Shown: piece after piece, positions 51,586-59,929 of the stretch | Layout of the letters: every line of letters begins with the position of its first letter | Position numbering within the stretch: position 1 is the first letter of the stretch | Assembly (NCBI RefSeq): GCF_002101775.1 | Contig: NZ_LQPI01000021.1 | Location: 1 to 61,279, forward strand | Length of the DNA stretch: 61,279 bases | Direction of reading: 5' to 3' | DNA from: Mycolicibacter nonchromogenicus | GTDB taxonomy: Bacteria > Actinomycetota > Actinomycetes > Mycobacteriales > Mycobacteriaceae | The notes under the pieces: model-generated | What the model saw: only the letters and a program-made list of their open reading frames with translations | The model's database searches: none | What the model was told of the DNA's origin: nothing | Position numbers and translations under genes: made by a program

Positions 51586-52064
51586 GTAGGACAGTTGCGA
51601 GCCGCGTGGGTCTCGGCGCAGCTTTGGCTGCCGGGCTCGCCCCGTTGGCGATCAGCCCGCCGGCCTACGCGGACGGGGGTGGTCGCGGCACCGGATCCGA
51701 TCAGTGGCTCTACGACGACATCATCGATCTCGGGGCGGTCCTGTTCGCCACGGTCGACGACCCGGACTTCATCAGTCACACCACTGATTTCGGGTTGTTC
51801 ACCCTGACCTCGGCCGGCGACCCCTCCGACGACAACTACGTCGCGGTCGTCTTTGAGACGCCGTTGTTCATCGACATTCTGACGTCGGGCACCGACCCGG
51901 AGGACAATCTGGGGTTCGGGGCGGCGAGCATCGGGGTGGCCGGCGAGACGGTGAACACGTTCATCGTTCCGGACTATCCGGATCTGGACTTCTCGTTCTC
52001 TCTGCCGTTCACGGATCCCTTTGCCGAGTTCTTCATCGACCTCATCGAGCTGGGGCTGGTCTGA
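51582..52064 (+). CDS. Small secreted acidic protein, unknown function
   Basis: 160 residues. A Sec signal peptide (RTVASRVGLGAALAAGLAPL ... PPAYA) is cleaved near residue 30. The mature part is acidic and Phe-rich with few Lys/Arg and repeated D-P-D/F patterns (TVDDPDFISH, YPDLDFSFSLPFTDPFAEF). The ATGA overlap with the methyltransferase gene makes it the last gene of that operon. It could be a lipid- or surface-binding partner of the exported product, but nothing in the sequence proves it. I do not recognise the family. Confidence 0.8.
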   Translation: MSRTVASRVGLGAALAAGLAPLAISPPAYADGGGRGTGSDQWLYDDIIDLGAVLFATVDDPDFISHTTDFGLFTLTSAGDPSDDNYVAVVFETPLFIDILTSGTDPEDNLGFGAASIGVAGETVNTFIVPDYPDLDFSFSLPFTDPFAEFFIDLIELGLV

Positions 52065-52069
52065 GCACG

Positions 52070-54568
52070 CTATTCCGAGGCGACCGCGTCGATGATGTTG
52101 AGCCGGGCGGCTCGTCGTGCGGGCGGCACCGAGCCGAGCAGACTGATCGCCACCGCACCCACGGCGTAGGCCGGTGCTAGCGCGCTGGGTCGGAATGTGA
52201 CGGTGAAATTCATGATCTCAGCGCTGACCAGACTGTAGAGCCATTGGTCGATCAGGCCGACCGCCAGCCCCACCAGGCCACCGATCACACCGATGCCGGC
52301 CGCCTCGGCCAGCACCATCTGCAGCGTGAAGCGCCGATCGGCGCCGATTGCCCGCAGCACGCCGATCTCGCGGCGGCGTTCGAGCACCGAGAGCGTCAGA
52401 GTGGTGAACAGGGCCACCGCGGCGACGAACACCACGATGAGCAATACCGCGTTGGCGATCACCATGCTCTGACGCAGCGGCGCCTCCAGGCCCGCCATAG
52501 CGGTGCGACCGTCGTAGACGTAGTTCGGTTCGGGGACCAGGCGGCGGATGTCGGTGCGCAACCGCGCCACATCGACATCGTCGGCGGCGGTCACCTGCAG
52601 CGTGGTCACCGCCGGGCGATCGAACCAGGCGCGCAGCTGGTCGAGCCCGATCCCGACGGTCCCGATGACCGTCGAGAAGTACGGCACCAGCGCCAGCACC
52701 GCCGCCCGCCGCGGGCCGCGCGGTGTCTGCAGATGCAGCTCGTCGCCGACGCCGACACCCAGTGTCGCGCCCAGGTTCTGGGAGAGCACCACGCCCCGGC
52801 CGGCGAGCACATCGCGGCGCGTCTGCTCGTCGAGTGCGCGATACAGCGGATCGGCGGATCCGGAGGAGAAGCCGTCGAGCATCACCCGGGTTCCGCCTAT
52901 CACCGCAAACCCGTAGGCGCCCGGGCAGACCCGGGCCACCCCCGGCACGGCGGCCACCCGCTCCTGCAGGCCCTGCGGCAGCGCGTCGGTGGGAAAGCTG
53001 TCGGGGGTGTTCGCGCTGACCCACACGTCGACTTCCGCAACGGGCGCGAAGATGGCGCGCGCCGAGGAGATCATGTCGTTGTCGGTGCCGGTGATCACCA
53101 CGGTGGTGACCACCGCGATCAGCACGGTCATCACGGTCGCCCAGACCCGACGCGGCGCGCGCTGGATGGTCGCGGCTCCGACCGCGCCGACCGTTCCGAA
53201 CGTCCGGGCGGTGGCGGCCGCCGCCCCGACCAGGGCCGCGGTCAGGGCGAAACCGAGGATGATCTCGGCGCAGAACACCGCAATCATCGCGGCCAGAGAG
53301 GTGTTGCCGCGATGTCCGACGATGATCGACGAGGACACCGCGATCAGCGCGACGGCCACGAGGGCGCTCACCGTCCGCACCCGGCGGGGCACGGTGTCAG
53401 CGGTGGACGCCCCAACCGGCGCCAACGCCTCGATCGGTGACACCCTGTAGACCTGACGCGCCGCCATAGCGGCGGCGGCCACGCTGCTGAGAACCGTTGC
53501 GGTGATGGCGACCGGCAGTGCGTAGCCGGGTAGCCAATACTCGACCCGGGCTTCGAGTCCCTGCGTGATGGCCGGTGGCAGGCGGTGGATCGCCAAGTGA
53601 CCCAGGACTATTCCCAAGGCCGCCCCAACGGCTCCGCCCAGTACCCCGAGGGCCGCGGCTTCCCCGATCAGGTCGGTGACGATGGTGGAGCGTCGGCCCC
53701 CGATCGCGCGCAGTGTCGAGATGGACGGGCGGCGTTGGGCGATCGCCATGGTCATCGTGGTGTAGACCAGAAACGCGCCCACCACCAACGCCACCGCCGC
53801 ACCCATCAGCGCCATGTAGTTCATCAGCCGAACGCCGTCACCGGTGCGGGTGGCTCGCATCCGTGGCTCGGCGACGATCGCTCGTCCGTCGACGGCCGAA
53901 GTCACCGCGGCGCGCACCGCAGCGGGGTCTGCGTTCGGCGTGGTGGTGATGAGTATTGAGTCCAGCTGGCCGATGCGTCCGGTGATGTTCTGCGCCAGGG
54001 CAAGTGGGGCCAGCACGTAGTTGCCGCCGTTGAGATCGGCGAGATGCTTGCCGGTGAGTACCTGTGTCACCGTGACCCAGGTGGTGCCCAGCCGGAATCC
54101 GTCCCCTTTGCCATGGCCGACGCCGGGTCCCACCTGCACGCCGCTCGGCGTGGGTGATGGCCCCGTCGGCGGATGTGCCAACGCATCGGCCAGAGCCCCG
54201 GCCAGCGCGACGCTGCTCGCGTCCGCGCCGAACAGCAGCATCGTCCCCGTGGGGGTGGGAGTGGTCGCCCGGATCAGTGGGGCGGCGGTCGCGACGCCGG
54301 GAACCCGGGCCACCTCGGCTGCCAGCGAGTCGGGAAACCCGGCATCGGTGACGCCGGACACCTCGAGTGCGGCGATCCCGGCGATCCCGTCGGAGAGCCG
54401 GGTCACCGAACCGGTGATCGACCCGAAGATGCCCAGCACCGCAACCAAATACATCGCCGACACGGCCATGACGGTGACCGAGGCCAGGGTGCGCCGCCGG
54501 TGGACGGCCAGTTCGCGCAGACTGAACAGTCGAAGCCGGCTCGCGGTGGCGGCGACAGCCGAGATCAT
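52070..54568 (-). CDS. ABC transporter permease, FtsX/MacB type with two FtsX domains
   Basis: 832 residues. One N-terminal helix, then a large extracytoplasmic domain, three helices (ALMGAAVALVVGAFLVYTTM onward; YALPVAITATVLSSVAAAAM), a second extracytoplasmic domain (about 470-690) and three C-terminal helices (VIANAVLLIVVFVAAVALFT; GVIGGLVGLAVGLI; a terminal one). RRPSISTLRAIGGRR and RRREIGVLRAIGADRRF are the paired coupling motifs. The start ATG overlaps the ATPase stop (ATGA). Typical for exporters of lipids, lipoproteins or small hydrophobic molecules. Confidence 0.9.
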   Translation of the reverse strand: MISAVAATASRLRLFSLRELAVHRRRTLASVTVMAVSAMYLVAVLGIFGSITGSVTRLSDGIAGIAALEVSGVTDAGFPDSLAAEVARVPGVATAAPLIRATTPTPTGTMLLFGADASSVALAGALADALAHPPTGPSPTPSGVQVGPGVGHGKGDGFRLGTTWVTVTQVLTGKHLADLNGGNYVLAPLALAQNITGRIGQLDSILITTTPNADPAAVRAAVTSAVDGRAIVAEPRMRATRTGDGVRLMNYMALMGAAVALVVGAFLVYTTMTMAIAQRRPSISTLRAIGGRRSTIVTDLIGEAAALGVLGGAVGAALGIVLGHLAIHRLPPAITQGLEARVEYWLPGYALPVAITATVLSSVAAAAMAARQVYRVSPIEALAPVGASTADTVPRRVRTVSALVAVALIAVSSSIIVGHRGNTSLAAMIAVFCAEIILGFALTAALVGAAAATARTFGTVGAVGAATIQRAPRRVWATVMTVLIAVVTTVVITGTDNDMISSARAIFAPVAEVDVWVSANTPDSFPTDALPQGLQERVAAVPGVARVCPGAYGFAVIGGTRVMLDGFSSGSADPLYRALDEQTRRDVLAGRGVVLSQNLGATLGVGVGDELHLQTPRGPRRAAVLALVPYFSTVIGTVGIGLDQLRAWFDRPAVTTLQVTAADDVDVARLRTDIRRLVPEPNYVYDGRTAMAGLEAPLRQSMVIANAVLLIVVFVAAVALFTTLTLSVLERRREIGVLRAIGADRRFTLQMVLAEAAGIGVIGGLVGLAVGLIDQWLYSLVSAEIMNFTVTFRPSALAPAYAVGAVAISLLGSVPPARRAARLNIIDAVASE

Positions 54569-55449
54569 CGTGGGACCGTGACCCGACCATTGCGCGGCGC
54601 CCAACGCCGCCCGGCTTCGCCGCGCTTGCGATCGGCGGAGTTTTTCGGCGGCGACCCGCTGCGCCCGGCTTCGCCGCGCTTGCGATCGCCGCTGCCGTTG
54701 GGCGGCGACCAGCTGTCTGAGCCCACCCGGCCGTCCTGCAGGCCGATCACGCGGTCGGTGGCCGCCGCGGCGTTGCGGTCATGGGTCACCATGACCACCA
54801 TCCGGGCGCGGCCGCCGCCCTCATGCGCCACCTCGGCAAGCAGTTGCAGAATCGCAGAGCCCGTCGCGGAATCGAGGTTTCCGGTCGGTTCGTCGGCGAG
54901 AATCAGGGACGGATCCATCATCAGCGCCCGTGCTATCGCGACGCGCTGCAACTGACCGCCGGACAGTTCCGCCGGCCGATGATCGACTCGATCGCCCAGT
55001 CCGACCCGCTCCAGCAACCCGATCGCCTCGCGCTGGACCCAGTCGAGTCGGCTGCCGTCGAGCAGCTTCGGAACGGCCACGTTCTCCCACGCCGACAGGG
55101 TCGGCAGCAGATTGAAGAACTGAAAGACGAATCCCACCCGGTGTCGACGAAACGCCGACGCCTCTTCATCCCCGAGGCGGCCGATCTCGGTGCCGTCGAA
55201 GAGGAGCGAACCGCTGTTGGGGGAGTCGAGCGCCCCGAGCAGGTGCAGCAGCGTACTTTTGCCCGCGCCTGAGGGTCCCACGATCGACACGAACTGGCCC
55301 CCGGTGAGATGCAGGTTGACCCGGTCGAGTGCTCGCACCCGTTGGCCGCCGATCCGGTACTCGCGGATGACGTCGCGGAGTTCGATGGTCAACCCACGCG
55401 GGCGCGACTGATCCCGGTGACGACGAAGATCGGTGTGCAAGGGCGCCAC
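54565..55449 (-). CDS. ABC transporter ATP-binding protein (LolD/MacB type) with repeated C-terminal tail
   Basis: 294 residues. Walker A GPSGAGKST (about 58-66), signature LSGGQLQRVAIARALMMDPS, Walker B LILADEPTGN and an H-loop VTHDRN. About 225 residues complete the domain. The last 45 are an unusual tail with DRKRGEAGR occurring twice, encoded by a 54-bp tandem repeat, and ending WAPRNGRVTVPR. GTG start at 55449. It drives the coupled FtsX-type permease. Confidence 0.92.
   Translation of the reverse strand: MAPLHTDLRRHRDQSRPRGLTIELRDVIREYRIGGQRVRALDRVNLHLTGGQFVSIVGPSGAGKSTLLHLLGALDSPNSGSLLFDGTEIGRLGDEEASAFRRHRVGFVFQFFNLLPTLSAWENVAVPKLLDGSRLDWVQREAIGLLERVGLGDRVDHRPAELSGGQLQRVAIARALMMDPSLILADEPTGNLDSATGSAILQLLAEVAHEGGGRARMVVMVTHDRNAAAATDRVIGLQDGRVGSDSWSPPNGSGDRKRGEAGRSGSPPKNSADRKRGEAGRRWAPRNGRVTVPR
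54609..54716. repeat. Two 54-bp tandem units inside the ABC ATPase 3' end
   Basis: GCCCGGCTTCGCCGCGCTTG plus CGATCG occurs identically (26 nt) at 54609-54634 and 54663-54688, a period of 54 nt. Both are followed, after a divergent 12-nt segment, by GGCGGCGACC. The unit keeps the reading frame and adds 18 residues per copy, including DRKRGEAGR. The core looks like a short dispersed GC-rich repeat that has entered the coding sequence. Confidence 0.75.
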
Positions 55450-55577
55450 CCCCTATCCGCGGGTTCTGATCCTTGACACGGATGGCGAGGCTCGGTGGTT
55501 CACCGGCGAGAGGACCGCATGACTCGGCCGCCGGCGAAGTCCCTCGCGGCGGCGTGGCCGCTCGGCGCGCGCCGCCC

Positions 55578-56078
55578 CTACGCGTAGCCCAGGGCCGAGT
55601 TCTCCAGCCGGATCCGGACTCGCAGGAGCGCCGCGTTGGCCAGTGTGAACGTGATGGCGGTCAGCCACGCGGTATGAATCAGCGGAAGTGCGAAGCCTTC
55701 GATGACCACCGCCACGTAGTTGGGATGGCGCAGCCATCGATAGGGCCCCCGGTGCACCAGGGGAACATCGGCCAACACGATCACCCGGGTGTTCCAGCGG
55801 CGGCCCAGGGTCCGCACGCACCACCAGCGCAACCCCTGGCTCAGGATCACCAGCGCCAGCATCGGCCAGCCCAGCCACCCGATGAACGGGCGATCCAACA
55901 GCCACACCTCGGCCACGCAGCCGACGAGAAGCGCGGAGTGCAGGAACACCATGACGGGGTAGTGGCCGCGACCGAATTCCCTACCGCCCCGGGCGAAAGC
56001 CCAGTTGGCATTCGAGGTTGCCACGACCAGCTCCACCAGCCGCTCAAGCCCGACGGCCAGGATCAACAGGTAGTACAT
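55578..56078 (-). CDS. ICMT-family membrane methyltransferase
   Basis: 166 residues with four to five hydrophobic helices. VHRGPYRWLRHPNYVAVVIE (109-128) is the isoprenylcysteine carboxyl methyltransferase / PEMT signature with the SAM- and substrate-binding RHPxY. It starts 4 nt after the type III PKS stop, so the pair is one operon. In mycobacteria such a pair is known from polyketide quinone biosynthesis, where the enzyme methylates the alkylated ring. Confidence 0.9.
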   Translation of the reverse strand: MYYLLILAVGLERLVELVVATSNANWAFARGGREFGRGHYPVMVFLHSALLVGCVAEVWLLDRPFIGWLGWPMLALVILSQGLRWWCVRTLGRRWNTRVIVLADVPLVHRGPYRWLRHPNYVAVVIEGFALPLIHTAWLTAITFTLANAALLRVRIRLENSALGYA

Positions 56079-56082
56079 CCGG

Positions 56083-57135
56083 TTACCAACCGAGCAGTAC
56101 TAGCTCGGAACAGAACCCCGGCCCCATCGCGACCATCAGGCCGAAAGAGCCCGGGGGCGGCGGATCGGCCATCGTCGCCCGCAGTACATCGAGCACCGAG
56201 GCCGATGACAGGTTTCCGTTCTCACGCAACGACGTTCGGGTCCGGTCGAGTGCGTCGGGCGGCAGGTCGAGCACCGTCTCGACCGCTTCGATGACCTTCG
56301 GCCCGCCGGGATGGCAGACATAGGTCGACACATCGTCGGGACGCAGCCCACAGTCGGCCAGGAAGTTGTGAACGTCCTCGGCCAGATATTTCTCGACGAC
56401 GGTGGCGACCTCGACAGACAGCTTGATCCGGAATCCACTGGTGCCGATGTCCCAGCCCATCACGTCCTGGGAGTCGGGATAGAGCCGGCTGCGGGTCGCC
56501 AAGACTCTCGGCGCAGCCGGCCCGGACCGACGCCGGTTGGCCCCGGTGGCGATCACGGCCGCGGCACCGTCACCGAAGAGACTGGCGGCCACGAAGTTAG
56601 GCACCGAACGGTCGTCGCGCTGGATGGTCAGCGAGCAAAGTTCGACCGCGAGCAACGCCGCCACCCCGTCGGGGTAGGAGCGCAGATAGTCGTACATCCG
56701 GGCGACTCCCGCAGCGCCGGCGACGCAGCCGAGCCCGAACAACGGCACCCGTTTGACGTCAGGACGCAGCCCGATTCGGGCGGCCAGCCGGGCTTCCAGT
56801 GTGGGTACCGCCAGTCCGGTCACCGTCGTCGACAGCACGACGTCGACGTCTGCCGGCTTGAGCGCGGCGGCATCCAAGGCCGCCAGAAGTGCCCGCTCGC
56901 CCAGGTCCAGGGCGATCTCGATGAAGGTGTCGTTCGCCTCGGTGAAGCCGCTCAGCTGGGCGTAGCGCGGCAGTGGCAATGCCAGATGGCGGGATACCAC
57001 CCCGCTGGCGTCGAAGAACCTCTGGAACTCCGGCCCCGCGAAATCGCCCAGCGCCTGGGCGCATTCCCCTTGGCTGTACCGATGAGGCGGGAACTCAACG
57101 GCTACCGCAGCGAGCGACGGCGTAGTCATGGTCAT
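56083..57135 (-). CDS. Type III polyketide synthase
   Basis: 350 residues, family length. The catalytic triad is present: Cys137 (LFGLGCVAGAAG), His275 (YVCHPGGPKVIE) and Asn308 (ENGNLSSASVL). GFGPG-like AMGPGFCSELVLL closes the protein. Type III PKSs extend an acyl-CoA with malonyl-CoA to pyrones, resorcinols or phloroglucinols; relatives in M. tuberculosis are Pks10, Pks11 and Pks18. ATG 57135 (or 57129, two codons later) is the likely start. The ICMT gene follows directly, and MarR is divergent. Confidence 0.92.
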   Translation of the reverse strand: MTMTTPSLAAVAVEFPPHRYSQGECAQALGDFAGPEFQRFFDASGVVSRHLALPLPRYAQLSGFTEANDTFIEIALDLGERALLAALDAAALKPADVDVVLSTTVTGLAVPTLEARLAARIGLRPDVKRVPLFGLGCVAGAAGVARMYDYLRSYPDGVAALLAVELCSLTIQRDDRSVPNFVAASLFGDGAAAVIATGANRRRSGPAAPRVLATRSRLYPDSQDVMGWDIGTSGFRIKLSVEVATVVEKYLAEDVHNFLADCGLRPDDVSTYVCHPGGPKVIEAVETVLDLPPDALDRTRTSLRENGNLSSASVLDVLRATMADPPPPGSFGLMVAMGPGFCSELVLLGW

Positions 57136-57260
57136 CTCAGTGTGACGTTGTCGAGTACTGAATGGTTCATTTTCGGCTATCGCACGGAACTTTCTTCCCT
57201 TTACGGCGGCATCGCATTTCGTTTTCTGCGACCAGTGCCCCGGTTCGCGGATCTCATGGA

Positions 57261-57300
57261 TTACCGCACACCGGCGTAACCGCGCGTCACGGTGCGGTAA
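57261..57300. promoter_or_regulatory. Inverted repeat between PKS and MarR genes, candidate MarR operator
   Basis: TTACCGCAC (57261-57269) and GTGCGGTAA (57292-57300) are perfect inverted 9-mers with a 22-bp centre, ending 8 nt before the MarR start and about 125 nt before the PKS start. Binding here would block marR transcription or translation and may act at the PKS promoter. Confidence 0.55.
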
Positions 57301-57308
57301 GAAGGGGC

Positions 57309-57818
57309 GTGGCAGCTTCGAGTTCCGCCGGCGACGCCGACCCGATCGCATTGGCCCGCGCCAACTGGGAGCGGGCCGGCTGGGGTGAGGTCGCCGACGG
57401 AATGGTGGCGGTGACCTCGGTGATGCGCGCCCACCAGATCCTGCTGGCCCGGGTGGAGGCGACCCTGCGGCCCTACGACTTGAGTTTCTCCCGATTCGAG
57501 TTGCTGCGACTGCTGGCGTTCAGCCGTTCTGGCGCGTTGCCGATCACCAAGGCCTCCGACCGGTTGCAGGTCCACGTCACCAGCGTCACGCACGCGATCC
57601 GGCGGTTGGAGGCGGCCGGCCTGGTCGAACGGTTGCCGCACCCCACCGATGGCCGCACCACGCTGGTGTCGATCACCGACTTGGGCCGCGCCACGGTGGC
57701 CGAGGCGACGGACAGCCTCAATCGGGAGGTGTTCGCCGACATCGGTATGTCGGTGCAGGAATCACGGGCGCTGTCCTCAGCGATCGAGACGCTGCGGCGC
57801 AACGCCGGGGACTTCTAG
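57309..57818 (+). CDS. MarR-family transcriptional regulator
   Basis: 169 residues from GTG 57309. ALARANWERAGWGEV at the start is the form common in mycobacterial MarR proteins. The winged helix is clear: LSFSRFELLRLLAFSRSG, KASDRLQVHVTSVTHAIRRL (recognition helix) and GLVERLPHPTDGRTTLVSIT (wing with DxR). The GGGG sequence is only 1 nt from the GTG, so the true start may differ or the mRNA may be leaderless. It probably controls itself and the divergent PKS operon. Confidence 0.88.
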   Translation: MAASSSAGDADPIALARANWERAGWGEVADGMVAVTSVMRAHQILLARVEATLRPYDLSFSRFELLRLLAFSRSGALPITKASDRLQVHVTSVTHAIRRLEAAGLVERLPHPTDGRTTLVSITDLGRATVAEATDSLNREVFADIGMSVQESRALSSAIETLRRNAGDF

Positions 57819-57846
57819 CGTCGATCCCACACGGTCGTAGGGGGAT

Positions 57847-59097
57847 TCACTCCCGCGCGGCAGGGGACGGGATGGGGATGGTGGCGGTGACGGCGGTGCC
57901 CGCGCCCGGGCGCGACCGGATGTTGAGCCGGCCGCCGACCAACTCGGCGCGCTCGGCCATCGACAGCACCCCGTATCCGCCCATCTCGTCGCCGCCGACC
58001 GGATGCTCAAAGGTGTCGAAACCCACCCCGTCGTCGACGATCTCCAACCGCGCGGTGTCGGGGTCGGCGGTGATCGCGAATCGCAGCCGCACCGTGGTCG
58101 CGGCCGCGTGTTTGACCACGTTCTGCAGGCCCTCCTGCGCGATCCGGTACAACGCCAGCTCGATGTGCTCGGGCAGCCGGGTCTCGGCGAGGTCCAACTC
58201 GATGGTCAGTTGCGGGATGGACCGGGCGAGGCTGGCCAGACCACCGGACAGGCCCAGATCGTCGAGCACCGGCGGCCGCAGACCGCTGATCGCCACCCGG
58301 GTCTCCTGCAGCGTCAGCCCGGCGAGTTCGCGGGCGGCCTCCAGCTGCGCCGACGCCTCGTCCGGGTCGTTGCTGACGGCGCGGGCGGCGGCGTCCAACC
58401 GGTAGGACAGTGTCACCAGCCGCTGCGAGATGCCGTCGTGGATGTCACCGGCCAACCGGCGCCGTTCGATCTCCTGGGCTTCGATCACCTGCTCGACGAA
58501 GAGTTCGTGGGCGCGCTCGCGGGCCACCAACTGGCGGTGCAGCCGGGCTTGATGCATGGCGCCGGCGATGAGCCTGCCGATCACCCGCAGCAGCTCGACA
58601 TCCCCGGGGGTGAACTCGCGGCGTGCCACGGTGTGCACGTTGAGCACGCCCACCAGCCCGCCCGGGTCGGTCTCCATCGGCACCGAAACCATCGAGGTGA
58701 AGTCGCGCCCACGCAGCGACTCGATCGGCAGGTAGCGCGGGTCGGCCTCCTTGTTGTGGCTGATCACCACCGGCTCGCGGTGCCGCGCCACCCAGCCTGA
58801 CACCCCTGAGCCCAGGGGCAGCCGGATCTTGCCCACCTCGGTGTCGAACGGTGGGGTCGCCCCGGTCAGGGTCAGCGAGCGTTCGGTGTCATCGAGGACG
58901 TGCACAAAGCAGACATCGGTGCCGGTGGCCGCGGTGATCATCCGGGACGCCGCGGCGGCCAGCGGTTCCACGCCGGGTCCACTGGAGGCGGCCTGGATGA
59001 GCTCCCGCAGCAGCGCCAGCTCATGGTTGGCGTCGACGAAATCGCGCACCGCTGTGGTCTTGCGGGGGCGGGAGCGCGGCCCGGTGCCGGAGCTCAC
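57847..59097 (-). CDS. GAF-domain histidine kinase, NarL-type (HisKA_3)
   Basis: 416 residues. A GAF domain (about 30-190), HisKA_3 with phospho-His220 (ERRRLAGDIHDGISQRL), and HATPase_c (EGLQNVVKHA N-box; VDDGVGFD G-box). No membrane segment, so it senses a cytosolic signal. The GTG start overlaps the response-regulator stop (GTGA), making it the second gene of the operon. The GAF domain has one Cys and no His/Cys heme pattern I can name. Confidence 0.9.
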   Translation of the reverse strand: MSSGTGPRSRPRKTTAVRDFVDANHELALLRELIQAASSGPGVEPLAAAASRMITAATGTDVCFVHVLDDTERSLTLTGATPPFDTEVGKIRLPLGSGVSGWVARHREPVVISHNKEADPRYLPIESLRGRDFTSMVSVPMETDPGGLVGVLNVHTVARREFTPGDVELLRVIGRLIAGAMHQARLHRQLVARERAHELFVEQVIEAQEIERRRLAGDIHDGISQRLVTLSYRLDAAARAVSNDPDEASAQLEAARELAGLTLQETRVAISGLRPPVLDDLGLSGGLASLARSIPQLTIELDLAETRLPEHIELALYRIAQEGLQNVVKHAAATTVRLRFAITADPDTARLEIVDDGVGFDTFEHPVGGDEMGGYGVLSMAERAELVGGRLNIRSRPGAGTAVTATIPIPSPAARE

Positions 59098-59744
59098 CGG
59101 TAAATACCTTCGCGCAGCGCGGTGGCCACCGCGCCGGTGCGGTCGGACACCCCGAGCTTGCGGTAGATAGAGCGGAGATGGGATTTGACCGTCTCGTCGC
59201 CGATCACCAGCTTGGTGGCGATCCCGCGGTTGGACAGCCCGCTGACCATGTAGGCCAGGATCTCACTTTCCCGCTGGGTCAGCCCCTGGCGAGCGCCGGG
59301 CCAGAACTCGTCGCGTTGCAGGCGTGCGGCGGTGCCGGCCGCGCGCGCCGCCAGCCCGGGGTCGATCACCGTCTCGCCGCGGTGCGCCAGCTCGATCTGG
59401 TGCACCAGGTCGTCACTGCTGATGCTCTTGAGCAGGTAACCGGTCGCGCCGACGCGCAACGCCTCGAACAGGTACTGCTCGTCGTCGTAGACCGAGAGCA
59501 TCACCACCTTGCGTTCCGGGTCCCGCTCCCGCAGCGCCAGGCAGAGGTCCAGGCCGCTCTCGCCGCGCATCCGCACGTCGCACAGCACGACGTCGGGGTC
59601 GGTCTCGGCGATCACCGCCATCGCCTGCTCGGCGTTGATCGCCTGGCCGACCACTTCGACCCGGTCGGCGAATGCGGTGAGCATGGCCCGCAGCCCTTCG
59701 ATCACCATTTCGTGGTCGTCGACGAGGACCAGGCGCACGGGCAT
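59094..59744 (-). CDS. NarL/LuxR-family response regulator
   Basis: 216 residues. Receiver domain with acidic pocket Asp9-Asp10, phospho-acceptor Asp56 (DVVLCDVRM) and Lys in GYLLKSIS; C-terminal LuxR helix-turn-helix (LTQRESEILAYMVSGLSNRG ... DETVKSHLRSIYRKLGV). Partner of the GAF kinase downstream. The ATG at 59744 lies 6 nt after TATTGT, so its message is likely leaderless. Confidence 0.92.
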   Translation of the reverse strand: MPVRLVLVDDHEMVIEGLRAMLTAFADRVEVVGQAINAEQAMAVIAETDPDVVLCDVRMRGESGLDLCLALRERDPERKVVMLSVYDDEQYLFEALRVGATGYLLKSISSDDLVHQIELAHRGETVIDPGLAARAAGTAARLQRDEFWPGARQGLTQRESEILAYMVSGLSNRGIATKLVIGDETVKSHLRSIYRKLGVSDRTGAVATALREGIYR

Positions 59745-59750
59745 AGCAAG

Positions 59751-59756
59751 ACAATA
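59751..59756 (-). promoter_or_regulatory. -10 box of the two-component operon, leaderless type
   Basis: On the minus strand TATTGT is followed by CTTGCT and the ATG of the response regulator, with no ribosome binding site. Confidence 0.4.
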
Positions 59757-59929
59757 AGGCTCCCGGCGGTTCGGCGAGGCTCACTGGAGTCGGCCCGTGG
59801 GGACGGCGGAGGTGAGGCGAAGCCGGGACCGCCGACAAGCCCACCCTCGGGTCACAAGTGGGTGATTACCCGCCCAGATCCCCCCAATGGGGGAGGACAC
59901 CGGGGCCCGCGTCGGGCACGGTGTCTGTT

